A stretch of 8,815 nt of DNA from DASQVO01 sp035640715 (GCA_035640715.1 DASQVO010000517.1:1-8815), one strand, 5' to 3'; numbered from the stretch's first letter, positions 1 to 6,934 are shown. Numbers and translations are program-made. The notes: a model not told the origin generated them from the letters alone.

Positions 1-1707
1 CTGGCGGTAGAAGCCGTTCGGCCCGTGCACGCGGACGTCCTGGCCGGGCGAGGTGACCCACGCCCCGGTGAGGGTCGCGCCGGAGCTAACCGTGTAGGCC
101 CGGGGATCCGAGCCCGAGGTCACGTGGAACACCGCGCCGGCCGCCCCGCAGCTGGCGAACGTGATCGTGAGCGTGCCGCCGGAAACCACGCCGTCGGCGC
201 GCAGGTCGTACGGCAGCGGCCGGGCCGGGCGCACGCCGGGCTCCTGCCCCGGCATGGCGCCTGCCGATGGCGGCACCGGCACGTACGAGCTGTGCCGCTC
301 GCTGTCCTTCGGCGTGTAGCTGGCGGTGGACGGCAGCGACGGCACCGAGGAATTCCGCTGGCGGAAGTCGAACGCGCTCGTCAGGTCACCGCAGATGGCG
401 CGGCGCCATGCGGAGATGTTCGGCTCTGTCACGCCAAAGCGCCGCTCGATGAACCGGATGATCGAGGTGTGGTCGAACACCTCGGAGCAGACCCAGCCGC
501 CCCGGCTCCACGGGGACACCACAAGCATCGGCACCCGCGCCCCAAGGCCGTACGGACCCTGGACGAAATCGCTGCCGGTGTAGAACTCCCCTCCGGTGGA
601 CACGGTGGACCCGCCCGCGTCCGGCGAGGAGGCCGGGTACGGGGGGACCAGGTGGTCGAAGAAGCCGTCGTTTTCGTCGAACGTGATGAAGAGAGCTGTC
701 TTGCTCCACACCTCGGGATTCGAGGCCAAGGCGTCGAGCACCTTCGATACGTACCAGGCGCCGTAGTTAGCGGGCCAGTTCGGGTGCTCGCAGAACGCCT
801 CCGGCGCGACCACCCATGAGACCTGCGGCAGAGTGCCACTCTTGACGTCCGCGGCGAGGATGTCGAAAAACGTGCCGCCCTTGGCCACGTTCGTCCCGGT
901 GCGGGCCTTCTCGTACAAGGCCGAGCCCGGCGCGGCGGTCCGGTACTGATCGAAGTAGAGCAGCGAGTTGTCGCCGTAGTTCCCGATGTAGGCGTCGCTG
1001 GTCCAGCCCCAGTAGCCCGCCGCGTCCAGCCCGACGCCGATATCCTGGTAAATCTTCCAAGAAATCCGGGCCGCCTCCAGCCGTTCGGGGTACGTCTGCC
1101 AGGAGTACCCCAGCTCGGCGTTGTCCAGCACCGGGCCACCACCCACGCCGTCGTTGCCCGTGTACCCGGTCCACATGTAGTACCGGTTGGGGTCGGTACT
1201 GGTGAGCAGCGAACAATGGTAGTGATCGCAGATCGTGAACGCGTCCGCGAGCGCGTAGTGAAACGGGATGTCGTCGCGGGTCAGGTATGCCATCGTGACG
1301 TCGGTCTTCGCGGGCACCCAGCTGTCGTATTTACCGCCGTTCAGCGCCTGATGCGTCGAATCCCAGTCGTGGGCGAGGTCTTCGAGGAACTGCAGGCCCA
1401 GGTCACTAGCGGCCGGGTGGAACGGCAGCACGCCGGACTGGTTCCAGACACTCTGGCCGCCCCGCTGGATCACCGGATGCGGATCGCCGAAGCCACGCAC
1501 CCCCCGCAGCGAGCCAAAGTAGTGGTCAAAGGAGCGGTTCTCCTGCATCAGCACGACGATGTGCTCGACATCGTCGATTGTCCCGGTGCGGGTGGCGGGC
1601 GCGATCTGGGCGGCGCGGGCGACGCTGGAGGACAGCGCGGTGATCGCAACAGTGCCTCCCGCGATTTGCAGAAAGCGGCGGCGATCGATGGGTAGCTTGC
1701 CAGTCAT
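1..1707 (-). CDS. Phosphocholine-type phospholipase C, Tat-exported (3' end cut by window edge)
   Basis: This gene is an uninterrupted frame of 569 codons that leaves the window at base 1. The product should be an exported enzyme of the acid phosphatase/phospholipase C superfamily that hydrolyses phosphatidylcholine-type lipids to diacylglycerol and a phospho-head group. The N-terminus is a Tat signal: twin arginines at residues 9-10 in DRRRFLQ, a hydrophobic stretch at 15-30 and a likely ARA cleavage site at 30-32. The mature part begins with the family metal-site motif MQENRSFDHYFG (54-65). It continues with CSLLTSTDPNR (165-175), where Thr171 is the probable nucleophile, and FDENDGFFDH (343-352). 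Residues after about 500 look like the first beta-rich C-terminal repeat of bacterial PLC. Family members are usually about 680-720 residues, so roughly 120-150 are missing off the edge. The ATG at 1707 is the only in-frame ATG before an upstream stop, but no good Shine-Dalgarno precedes it. Whether the true substrate is phosphatidylcholine is inferred from the family. Confidence 0.93.
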   Translation of the reverse strand, partial: MTGKLPIDRRRFLQIAGGTVAITALSSSVARAAQIAPATRTGTIDDVEHIVVLMQENRSFDHYFGSLRGVRGFGDPHPVIQRGGQSVWNQSGVLPFHPAASDLGLQFLEDLAHDWDSTHQALNGGKYDSWVPAKTDVTMAYLTRDDIPFHYALADAFTICDHYHCSLLTSTDPNRYYMWTGYTGNDGVGGGPVLDNAELGYSWQTYPERLEAARISWKIYQDIGVGLDAAGYWGWTSDAYIGNYGDNSLLYFDQYRTAAPGSALYEKARTGTNVAKGGTFFDILAADVKSGTLPQVSWVVAPEAFCEHPNWPANYGAWYVSKVLDALASNPEVWSKTALFITFDENDGFFDHLVPPYPASSPDAGGSTVSTGGEFYTGSDFVQGPYGLGARVPMLVVSPWSRGGWVCSEVFDHTSIIRFIERRFGVTEPNISAWRRAICGDLTSAFDFRQRNSSVPSLPSTASYTPKDSERHSSYVPVPPSAGAMPGQEPGVRPARPLPYDLRADGVVSGGTLTITFASCGAAGAVFHVTSGSDPRAYTVSSGATLTGAWVTSPGQDVRVHGPNGFYRQ

Positions 1708-1907
1708 GTCCGCATGCCAGCACCCAAAAGCAAACGTAAGATGACAAACCGGCCATCAGGCCGTGAAGCACTGCTGTGAGTCAGGTGCCTGCTGCGACGG
1801 AATACAACAGCCAGCCGCATACGGCCAACCCGAGCCGCGCACAACCGCATAGGACGAGACCGGCCCCTGACCGCGTTTCACCTGATCAGGGACGTTCTAG
1901 CTGGTGC

Positions 1908-1919
1908 TAAAGATCTTTA
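1908..1919. promoter_or_regulatory. 12-base perfect palindrome, candidate operator
   Basis: TAAAGATCTTTA is perfectly self-complementary and AT-rich in very GC-rich DNA, 110 bases upstream of the MFS start codon. Exporters of this type are often controlled by TetR- or MarR-family repressors that bind palindromes of this kind, but no such regulator gene lies in the window. The role is an inference. Confidence 0.3.
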
Positions 1920-2015
1920 ATTGTGAAGGTTACGGGAGTGTGCGGTCGAGTCGGTGAGTTTTTGCTCCGGCCCACGTCCAAACAAATGAGCGGGCCAGAA
2001 GGTCGGCGCCCCCGT

Positions 2016-2024
2016 GAGAGGAAG
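2016..2024 (+). promoter_or_regulatory. Ribosome binding site of the MFS pseudogene
   Basis: The purine-rich GAGAGGAAG lies five bases ahead of the ATG at 2030. It supports that ATG as the original start of the exporter gene, although the gene downstream is now broken. Confidence 0.6.
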
Positions 2025-2029
2025 ACCCC

Positions 2030-2868
2030 ATGCATGACCGTTCTCGCTGGATAGCCCTGGTGGTGCTGTGCACTGGGATGCTGATGATCATCCTGGAACA
2101 TGACCATCGTCAACGTGGCGCTGCCATCCATCCAGGCCGATCTGGGTTTCTCGCAGTCGAGCCTGGCCTGGGTGGTAAATGGTTACCTGCTCGCGTTCGC
2201 CGGCCTGCTGCTGCTGGCCGGGCCAGGTGCTCAGCGCCGCAGGCATGTTCGGGATGTTCTTCGTCGGCTCTCTCTACCTGCGCCGGATTCTCGGCTACGA
2301 CCCGCTGCAGATCGGCCTGGCCTTCCTGCCCGTCGCGGTCGTAATGGGAGCCCTGTCCGTGCGCTACACCGACCGGCTTGTCATGCGCTTCGGCGCCCGC
2401 ACGACGATGTTCCCCGGCCTCGGCCTGATCGCCGCCGGGCTGGCCCTGTTCGCCATCGCCCCGGCGGCCGGCGTCGGGTACCTGAGCCACATCTTCCCCG
2501 TCGCGCTACTGGTCGGCACCGGTGCGGGCCTGTGCTTCCCCGCCTTGATGGCGCTGGCCATGTCCAGCGCCATCCCGCAGGACGCGGGCCTGGCCTCTGG
2601 CCTGGTGAATACGACCGCCCAGATCGGCGGCGCGCTGGGGCTCGCAGTGCTGGCGACCGTCTCCGCGTCGAGGAGCAACATGCTGATCGCGCAGCACCGC
2701 CCGGCCGCGGCCGCCCTGACCGACGGCTACCACCTGGCCCTCTGGATCGCCTGCGGCCTGGTGGTCCCGGCGGCCGGGGTAGCTGCCGCCGTGCTGCGCC
2801 CGCAGCCCACCCTCCCACGGTCGCCCCAGCCGGCACCCGAGTTCGTCCCCGCCGACCAGGCCGACTGA
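2030..2868 (+). pseudogene. Decayed DHA2-type MFS drug exporter (frameshift plus internal deletion)
   Basis: The remains of a 14-helix major facilitator exporter are spread over three reading frames. From the ATG at 2030 the first helix reads WIALVVLCTGMLMIIL. An extra A at 2097-2098 then throws the frame out. The expected continuation resumes at 2100 as MTIVNVALPSIQADLG, the conserved motif of DHA2 transporters, and runs through WVVNGYLLAFAGLLLLAG to about 2220. There the usual RLGD loop and helices 3-8 are absent. Sequence normally found about 200 residues further on begins in a third frame (QVLSAAGMFGMFFVGSLYL, from 2224). It continues with about six helices to the stop at 2866-2868. The remaining length is about 279 codons, against about 470 or more in intact members. 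A good RBS is retained. The C-terminal part keeps normal codon bias without internal stops, so the loss looks recent. It cannot make a working transporter as it stands. Confidence 0.88.
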
Positions 2869-2918
2869 CCGTTATCAGCGCAGCGCAGCCAGCCTCCGGG
2901 CATCCAGCACCGCCACCG

Positions 2919-2942
2919 CGACAGCAACACCGACTGCTGTCG
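2919..2942. terminator. Hairpin between convergent genes, candidate bidirectional terminator
   Basis: The perfect 8-bp arms CGACAGCA (2919-2926) and TGCTGTCG (2935-2942) enclose an 8-base loop. The hairpin lies in the 93-base gap between the end of the MFS pseudogene (plus) and the end of the sugar operon (minus). There is no U-tract on either side, which is common for actinobacterial terminators. Confidence 0.55.
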
Positions 2943-2961
2943 ACCGGGCCCGATCTCGTCA

Positions 2962-3975
2962 CTAGGTCTCCTCGTGCGCTCGAGTCACAGCCTTTGTCAG
3001 GGCGGGCGGGCGCAGATCGTCGAGCATGGCCAGCCGGGTCCAGAGCGAGGCGGGCAGCGGCGAACCCGCCCAATCCAGGTTCGCCCGGGCCTGCGTCGCC
3101 GAGCGCATCCCGACCACCACCGTGGGCACCGCGGCATGCTGCAGCGGGAACTGCAACGCGGCCTGCGGCAGGCTCGTCCCGGCGGCGTCGCAGCCGGCGG
3201 CCAGTCGGCGGGCGAAGGCCAGGACGTCGGCGGGTGCCCGCCCGTAGTCGAAGTGCGCGTCCTCGCCGGGCGTCGGCTTCGCCAACAGCCCGGAGTTGAA
3301 CGGGGCAGCCGCGACCACCGACACCTCGCGGTCGGCGCAGGCCTCGACCAGTGGCTCGCCGGTCCGATCGGCCAGCGTCCAACGGCCGGCCAGCATCACC
3401 GCATCCACGTCGGCCTCGATGACGAAGCGCAGCAGCGGCGCGACGAAGTTCATCCCCGCGCCGATCGCGCCGACGACGCCCTGCTCGCGCAGCTCGATGA
3501 GCGTCGGCACCGCTTCGCGGAGCGCCTGTTCCATGTGGTCCTCGGCGTCGTGGATGTAAACCATGTCGATCCGGTCGAGGCCGAGCCGGCCGAGGCTGGC
3601 GTCGAGGCTGCGCCGCACACCGTCGCGGGAGTAGTCGCGTTCGCGGGTGAGGTCGTCTGGGACGGCGAAGCCGCCGGCCGCGAGATCGGATCCGGTGGGC
3701 GCGGGGTTGGCGACGAGCAGCCGGCCGACCTTGGTGGAGATGACGAACTCATCCCGCGGCCGGTCCCGCAGCGCCGCACCGAGGCGTCGCTCCGAGAGAC
3801 CCAGCCCGTAGTGCGGGGCCGTGTCGAAATACCGGACCCCACCCTCCCAGGCGGTCCGCACCGCAGCGGCGGCGTCCTCATCCGGCACCGGCTCATAGAG
3901 ATTGCCGATCGGCGCCCCACCGAAGCCCAGCTCACTGACGTACACGTCGGTGCGTCCGATGCGGTGCCGCTTCAC
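2962..3975 (-). CDS. Aldo/keto reductase, likely L-fucose (D-threo-aldose) 1-dehydrogenase
   Basis: The product is a 337-residue cytoplasmic NAD(P)-dependent oxidoreductase with the AKR (beta/alpha)8 barrel. The AKR catalytic tetrad is visible as Asp51 and Tyr56 in FDTAPHYG, Lys82 in STKVGR and His142 in VYIHDAEDH. The N-terminal LGFGGAPIGNLY and the C-terminal VVVGMRSATQARANL are typical of the D-threo-aldose 1-dehydrogenase/pyridoxal 4-dehydrogenase branch, which oxidises L-fucose at C1 to L-fuconolactone. The operon partners (mutarotase, lactonase, SDR, FAH hydrolase) favour the sugar role over pyridoxal. The start is GTG at 3975, and its first four bases (GTGA) overlap the TGA of the lactonase upstream, so translation is probably coupled. 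No separate Shine-Dalgarno is evident. It is the last gene of the operon and is followed by the hairpin at 2919-2942. Exact sugar specificity cannot be read from sequence. Confidence 0.9.
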   Translation of the reverse strand: MKRHRIGRTDVYVSELGFGGAPIGNLYEPVPDEDAAAAVRTAWEGGVRYFDTAPHYGLGLSERRLGAALRDRPRDEFVISTKVGRLLVANPAPTGSDLAAGGFAVPDDLTRERDYSRDGVRRSLDASLGRLGLDRIDMVYIHDAEDHMEQALREAVPTLIELREQGVVGAIGAGMNFVAPLLRFVIEADVDAVMLAGRWTLADRTGEPLVEACADREVSVVAAAPFNSGLLAKPTPGEDAHFDYGRAPADVLAFARRLAAGCDAAGTSLPQAALQFPLQHAAVPTVVVGMRSATQARANLDWAGSPLPASLWTRLAMLDDLRPPALTKAVTRAHEET

Positions 3976-4826
3976 GCCGGCGCCAACCCGTACGCGCGGG
4001 CCGCGGTGCCGCCGAAGACCGCCGCCCGCTCGGCCCCGGACAACCTGGCGGTGAGCTCCCTGGCCGCGATGATCACCTGGTCGTAGCTCGCGGTGAGGAG
4101 GCAGACCGGCCAGTCCGAGCCGAACATCAGCCGTTCCGGGCCGAACGCGTCAAAGAGGGTGTCGGCGTACGGGCGCAGATCGTCGACGGTCCATGCGGCC
4201 GGATCGGCCTCGGTCACCAGGCCGGAGAGCTTGCAGGTGACGTTGCCGTACCGCGCCAGCTGCCCGATCAGGTCGCGCCAGGGCTCGAGCTCGCGGTCGC
4301 GGATGCGCGGCTTGCCGGCATGGTCGAGGACGAACCGGAGCTCGGGAAGAGCGGCCACCGTCTCGATCGCGGCACCGAGCTGCGGCGGGGTGATCAGCAG
4401 GTCGTACGCTAGGCCGGCGTCGGCAACCGCGGCGAGGCCCCGGCGCACGTCCGGGCGGCACAGCCACCGGGGATCCGGCTCTTCCTGCACCTGGTGCCGG
4501 ATGCCGACCAGCCGCTGACCTCCAGGGGCAGCGCACAGCTCCGCGAGCCGGCCGGCGACGCCGGGGGCGGCCAGGTTCACCCAGCCGACGACGCCGAGCA
4601 CCATCGGTTCGCGGGCGGCCAGGTCCAGTAGTTCGGGCGTCTCCTCCGCGACAGTGATCGTCTGGACGAGCACCGTGCCGTCGATGTCGTGCGCCTGCAG
4701 GTGCGGGCACAGCTCGGCGAAGCCGAACGAGCGGCGCAGCGGCGGCAGCTCCGTGGTCCAGGGCTGGTCGCGGACCGCGAGGTCCCAGACGTGGTGATGC
4801 GCATCTACGCGCGGGATCGCGTTCAT
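3972..4826 (-). CDS. Amidohydrolase-2 family sugar lactonase (L-fuconolactonase-like)
   Basis: The product is a 284-residue TIM-barrel hydrolase of the COG3618/Amidohydro_2 family, which includes L-fuconolactonase, L-rhamnonolactonase and 2-pyrone-4,6-dicarboxylate lactonase. The first metal motif HxH is at the very N-terminus (VDAHHHVW, His10 and His12). Later come LDHAGKPRI with a conserved His and FGSDWPVCLL with the catalytic Asp near the C-terminus. Beside a 6-deoxy-sugar dehydrogenase, the expected reaction is hydrolysis of L-fucono-1,5-lactone to L-fuconate. The ATG at 4826 is chosen because the HxH motif normally lies within the first 10-15 residues. A longer frame back to 4922 would overlap the mutarotase. 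The start shares one base with the mutarotase stop (TGATG), and the stop overlaps the AKR start, so it is translationally coupled on both sides. Confidence 0.88.
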   Translation of the reverse strand: MNAIPRVDAHHHVWDLAVRDQPWTTELPPLRRSFGFAELCPHLQAHDIDGTVLVQTITVAEETPELLDLAAREPMVLGVVGWVNLAAPGVAGRLAELCAAPGGQRLVGIRHQVQEEPDPRWLCRPDVRRGLAAVADAGLAYDLLITPPQLGAAIETVAALPELRFVLDHAGKPRIRDRELEPWRDLIGQLARYGNVTCKLSGLVTEADPAAWTVDDLRPYADTLFDAFGPERLMFGSDWPVCLLTASYDQVIIAARELTARLSGAERAAVFGGTAARAYGLAPA

Positions 4827-5149
4827 CAGTCTAGGTGGAACACTTCCTCGGCCGGTGCCCACCACTCGCCGTCGGCGGTGGTATCGAGCGGCTGCTGGCA
4901 CGGGTTGGTGAGCTGCCACCACCGGCGGGTGGTCTCGTCCGCGGCGACGTGGGCCATGTCGGCGTCATAGTCGTCGCCGGTGTACTCGAGGTAGCTGAAC
5001 AGCAGCCCGTCGCGCAGGAAGATCGAGTAGTTGGTGACGTGCGCGGCGCGCAGCGTGTCGAGGACGCCCGGCCACACGTGCGCGTGCAGGGCGCGGTACT
5101 CGGCTTCCTTCTCCGGCCGCAGCCGGATCACCGAAGCGACCCGCCGCAC
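4826..5149 (-). CDS. rhaM: RhaM-type L-rhamnose/L-fucose mutarotase (DUF718 family)
   Basis: The product is a small cytoplasmic enzyme of 107 residues, the normal size for the RhaM family (E. coli RhaM is 104). These enzymes interconvert alpha and beta anomers of a 6-deoxy-hexose, supplying the anomer used by the dehydrogenase. The catalytic histidine is at position 22 in LHAHVWPGV, the same position as His22 of E. coli RhaM. The conserved NYSIFL, LFSYLEY, RRWWQLTNPCQQPL and EEVFHL blocks follow in order. The frame is open as far back as 5617. The GTG at 5149 is chosen because a strong AGGAG lies seven bases upstream and the family length fits exactly. The gene begins two bases after the SDR stop and ends one base into the lactonase start codon. 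With the other genes present, L-fucose is the likelier substrate, but L-rhamnose cannot be excluded. Confidence 0.9.
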   Translation of the reverse strand: MRRVASVIRLRPEKEAEYRALHAHVWPGVLDTLRAAHVTNYSIFLRDGLLFSYLEYTGDDYDADMAHVAADETTRRWWQLTNPCQQPLDTTADGEWWAPAEEVFHLD

Positions 5150-5151
5150 CG

Positions 5152-5901
5152 TCAGCTCCTCGGCCGCAGCCGCAGCCCGGCCATCCCGCCGTCCACCGCC
5201 AGCCAGGTGCCGGTCGTCGAGCCCGCGGCCGGTGAGGCGAGGTAGGCGATGGCCTCGGCCACCTCGCCGGCTGACACCAGCCGGCCTTGCGGCTGCCGCG
5301 CCTCCAGCGCAGCCCGCTCGGCCGCCGGGTCGTCCGCGGCGTCCAGCAGCCGGGCCACCCACGGGGTGTCCGCGGTACCGGGGTTCACTGCGTTGACCCG
5401 GATGCCCTCGGCGATGAGATCGGCGGCCATCGCGAGCGTCAGTGACAGCACCGCGCCCTTGCTCGCCGAGTAGAGCGCACGGTTCGGCAACCCCGCGGTC
5501 GCGGCAATCGAGCAAGTGTTGACGATCGCGGCCGCGGACGATCGCCGCAGGGCCGGCAGCGCCGCGCGGGTGACCCGCACCAGGCCGAGGACGTTGACGT
5601 CGAGCACCCGGTGCCACTCCGCGTCGTCGTTGGCCTCGATGCCGCCCTGCGCCCCGATGCCGGCGTTGTTGATCAGGACCTCAAGCCCGCCCAGCGCGCC
5701 GACCGCCTCCTCGACCGCTGCCCGCACCGCCGCGTCGTCGGTGACATCGGCGCGCACGTACACGAAGTCGTCCGGCCCTTGTTTGGCGCGGTCCAGGACA
5801 GCCACCGTTGCCCCCTCGCGCGCCAGCCGTTGCGCCGCGGCCAGGCCGATGCCCGATGCGCCGCCGGTGACCAGCGCGCGGATCCCGTCGAAGCCCCCCA
5901 C
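5152..5901 (-). CDS. Short-chain dehydrogenase/reductase, probable 2-keto-3-deoxy-L-fuconate dehydrogenase
   Basis: The product is a 249-residue classical SDR. The cofactor motif TGGASGIG spans residues 12-19, and an acidic residue at the end of beta-2 (VLDR, Asp37) indicates NAD+ rather than NADP+. The NNAG motif is at 78-81, and the catalytic set is Asn103, Ser131, Tyr144 and Lys148 (YSASK). The VNPGTADTPW segment and the C-terminal VDGGMAG are typical of the FabG/BDH2-like subgroup. In oxidative L-fucose or L-rhamnose pathways an SDR of this kind oxidises the 2-keto-3-deoxy acid to the 2,4-diketo acid, and the FAH-family gene directly upstream would use that product. The start is taken as GTG at 5901, one base after the upstream stop. 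The longer frame back to 5946 would overlap the FAH gene by 44 bases and adds no conserved sequence. The Shine-Dalgarno is weak. SDR specificity is inferred from neighbours only. Confidence 0.88.
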   Translation of the reverse strand: MGGFDGIRALVTGGASGIGLAAAQRLAREGATVAVLDRAKQGPDDFVYVRADVTDDAAVRAAVEEAVGALGGLEVLINNAGIGAQGGIEANDDAEWHRVLDVNVLGLVRVTRAALPALRRSSAAAIVNTCSIAATAGLPNRALYSASKGAVLSLTLAMAADLIAEGIRVNAVNPGTADTPWVARLLDAADDPAAERAALEARQPQGRLVSAGEVAEAIAYLASPAAGSTTGTWLAVDGGMAGLRLRPRS

Positions 5902-5902
5902 C

Positions 5903-6742
5903 TCAGGCCTGCCCGAACACTTGCCGCTGTCGGCCGAGGCCGTCAATCTCCACTTCCACGACGTCGCCCGCCCGCAGGTAGGGCGTGTCCGCCCGGCCGA
6001 GCGCGACGCCGGCCGGGGTCCCGGTGTTGATCACGTCGCCCGGGTGCAACACCATGAACTGGCTCAGATACCAGACCAGGTAATCGATCCCGAAGATCAT
6101 GTCTTTCGTGTTCCCGTCCTGGCGCGGCTCACCGTTCACCCACAGCCGAAGGCCGAGCGCCTGCGGATCCGGCACCTCGCCGGCGGTCACCAGCCACGGG
6201 CCGAGCGGATTGAACGTCTCGCAGTTCTTGCCCTTGTCCCACTGCCCGCCGCGCTCGAGCTGGAACTCCCGCTCGGAGACGTCGTTGCTGATCGCGTACC
6301 CGGCGATGCAGGCCGCGGCGTCGGCAGGGGCGGCGAGGTAGCGGGCTTCGCGGCCGATCACGACGGCCAGCTCGACCTCCCAGTCGGTCTTGGTGGAGCG
6401 GCGCGGGACGAGCACCTCGTCCTCCGGACCGACAACGGTGTCCGGCGTCTTGAGGAATAGGATCGGCTCGGCGGGAATCTCCGCGCCGGTCTCGGCGGCG
6501 TGGTCGCGGTAGTTGAGGCCTATGCAGACGATCTTGCCAATCCCGGTCAGCGGCGGGCCGAACCGGCCCACCTCCGGCACCGGCGGCAGGTCCGGCAGGG
6601 CGGCCTGCACTGCCGCCATGCCGTCGGCGAGGAATCCCCCGGTGATGTCCGGGACGACCGGGGTGAGGTCGCGCCAGACGCCGTCCTCCCCAGTCCCGAT
6701 GGGACGTTCGGTACCCGGTGCACCGTGCCGGGCCAGGCGCAT
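5903..6742 (-). CDS. Fumarylacetoacetase-family hydrolase, probable 2,4-diketo-3-deoxy-L-fuconate hydrolase
   Basis: The product is a 279-residue cytoplasmic enzyme of the FAH superfamily, which cleaves C-C bonds of diketo acids at a divalent metal. Visible family blocks are IVCIGLNYRDHAAE, PILFLKTPDTVVGP, DWEVELAVVIG (metal-binding Glu-x-Glu), ISNDVSEREFQ (metal Asp), GKNCETFNPLGPWLVT and GDVINTGTPAGVALG, in the standard order. The length is normal for single-domain prokaryotic members. Next to an SDR, lactonase, mutarotase and aldose dehydrogenase, the likely reaction is 2,4-diketo-3-deoxy-L-fuconate to pyruvate plus L-lactate. Ureidoglycolate lyase and other diketo-acid hydrolases have similar sequences and cannot be excluded in isolation. 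It is the first gene of the operon. The ATG at 6742 has a clear AGGAG five bases upstream and faces the divergent GntR gene across 228 bases. Confidence 0.9.
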   Translation of the reverse strand: MRLARHGAPGTERPIGTGEDGVWRDLTPVVPDITGGFLADGMAAVQAALPDLPPVPEVGRFGPPLTGIGKIVCIGLNYRDHAAETGAEIPAEPILFLKTPDTVVGPEDEVLVPRRSTKTDWEVELAVVIGREARYLAAPADAAACIAGYAISNDVSEREFQLERGGQWDKGKNCETFNPLGPWLVTAGEVPDPQALGLRLWVNGEPRQDGNTKDMIFGIDYLVWYLSQFMVLHPGDVINTGTPAGVALGRADTPYLRAGDVVEVEIDGLGRQRQVFGQA

Positions 6743-6747
6743 TGCGT

Positions 6748-6752
6748 CTCCT
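6748..6752 (-). promoter_or_regulatory. Ribosome binding site of the sugar operon
   Basis: AGGAG on the minus strand, five bases from the ATG at 6742, fixes the start of the first operon gene. It overlaps the TAA stop of a 48-codon upstream reading frame (TAAGGAG). Confidence 0.75.
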
Positions 6753-6898
6753 TACTCGTTGCCGGATGGATCAGTGGGAGAAGATACTCGTCGCTGCGGC
6801 CGCCGACGATCCGCTACCCCCATCAGCACGACCCGGATGACCGCGCTGTTGCCCATGTGCCGTGCCACCCTCGCCGCACCATCAACGGTGAGCGTCAT
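6752..6898 (-). CDS. Possible 48-residue upstream ORF in the operon leader
   Basis: Between the sugar operon and the region holding its likely promoter there is an ATG-initiated frame of 48 codons starting at 6898. Its TAA stop is embedded in the Shine-Dalgarno of the first operon gene. The predicted peptide begins MTLTVDGAARVARHMGNSAV and is arginine-rich towards its end. It matches no family I recognise. An AGGAA touches the ATG almost directly, too close for a good ribosome site, and the codon bias is less clean than in the operon. It could be a translated leader peptide coupling into the operon, a gene remnant, or simply untranslated leader. Confidence 0.22.
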   Translation of the reverse strand: MTLTVDGAARVARHMGNSAVIRVVLMGVADRRRPQRRVSSPTDPSGNE

Positions 6899-6900
6899 TT

Positions 6901-6916
6901 CCTATATGATCTACGA
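6901..6916 (-). promoter_or_regulatory. AT-rich upstream element of the sugar operon, shared with the beta-helix pseudogene
   Basis: The plus-strand sequence CCTATATGATCTACGA matches CCTATATCATCCATGA at 8209-8224 at 13 of 16 positions. Read on the minus strand, both place GAT(C/G)ATATAGGA upstream of a minus-strand gene, so the element could be a -10 region or a common operator. It is 159 bases upstream of the first operon start codon. Confidence 0.4.
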
Positions 6917-6934
6917 ACTTGCCCGGAGCGAGAG

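Larger units (their letters stand above)
1708..2029. other. Divergent intergenic region between phospholipase C and the MFS pseudogene
   Basis: These 322 bases hold no convincing gene. They contain the 5' regions of two divergent genes and several short symmetric sequences: CGGCC/GGCCG arms at 1750-1763, CCTGATCAGG at 1881-1890, and a 12-base AT-rich palindrome at 1908-1919. The GC content falls between about 1905 and 1930 relative to its surroundings. A TTGTCA hexamer on the minus strand (1742-1747) could be a -35 element for the phospholipase, but no matching -10 is visible. No direct-repeat PHO box was found facing the phospholipase. Confidence 0.5.

Noticed and set aside
25..1142. Several frames (25-819 plus, 429-1142 minus, 767-1216 minus) over the phospholipase
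   Set aside because: They are shadows of the continuous minus-strand phospholipase frame, which carries the Tat signal and all catalytic motifs.
1875..1885. Single GTTTCACC resembling half of a PHO box
   Set aside because: PHO boxes need direct repeats at fixed spacing. Only one half is present, and it faces the exporter, not the phospholipase.
2974..4086. 370-codon plus-strand frame and the 333-codon minus-strand frame at 2381-3382
   Set aside because: Both are long only because the DNA is GC-rich. They lie antisense to, or in shifted frame over, the aldo/keto reductase and the MFS remnant, and give low-complexity Arg/Pro/Ala-rich proteins with no family motifs.
4827..4922. Longer lactonase start at 4922
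   Set aside because: It would overlap the mutarotase by nearly 100 bases and push the HxH metal motif away from its usual N-terminal position.
5902..5946. ATG start of the SDR at 5946
   Set aside because: It overlaps the end of the FAH gene and adds no conserved residues; GTG 5901 places the Rossmann motif at its usual distance.
5516..6460. 314-codon plus-strand frame
   Set aside because: It is antisense to the FAH hydrolase and SDR genes, both of which have clear motifs and starts.
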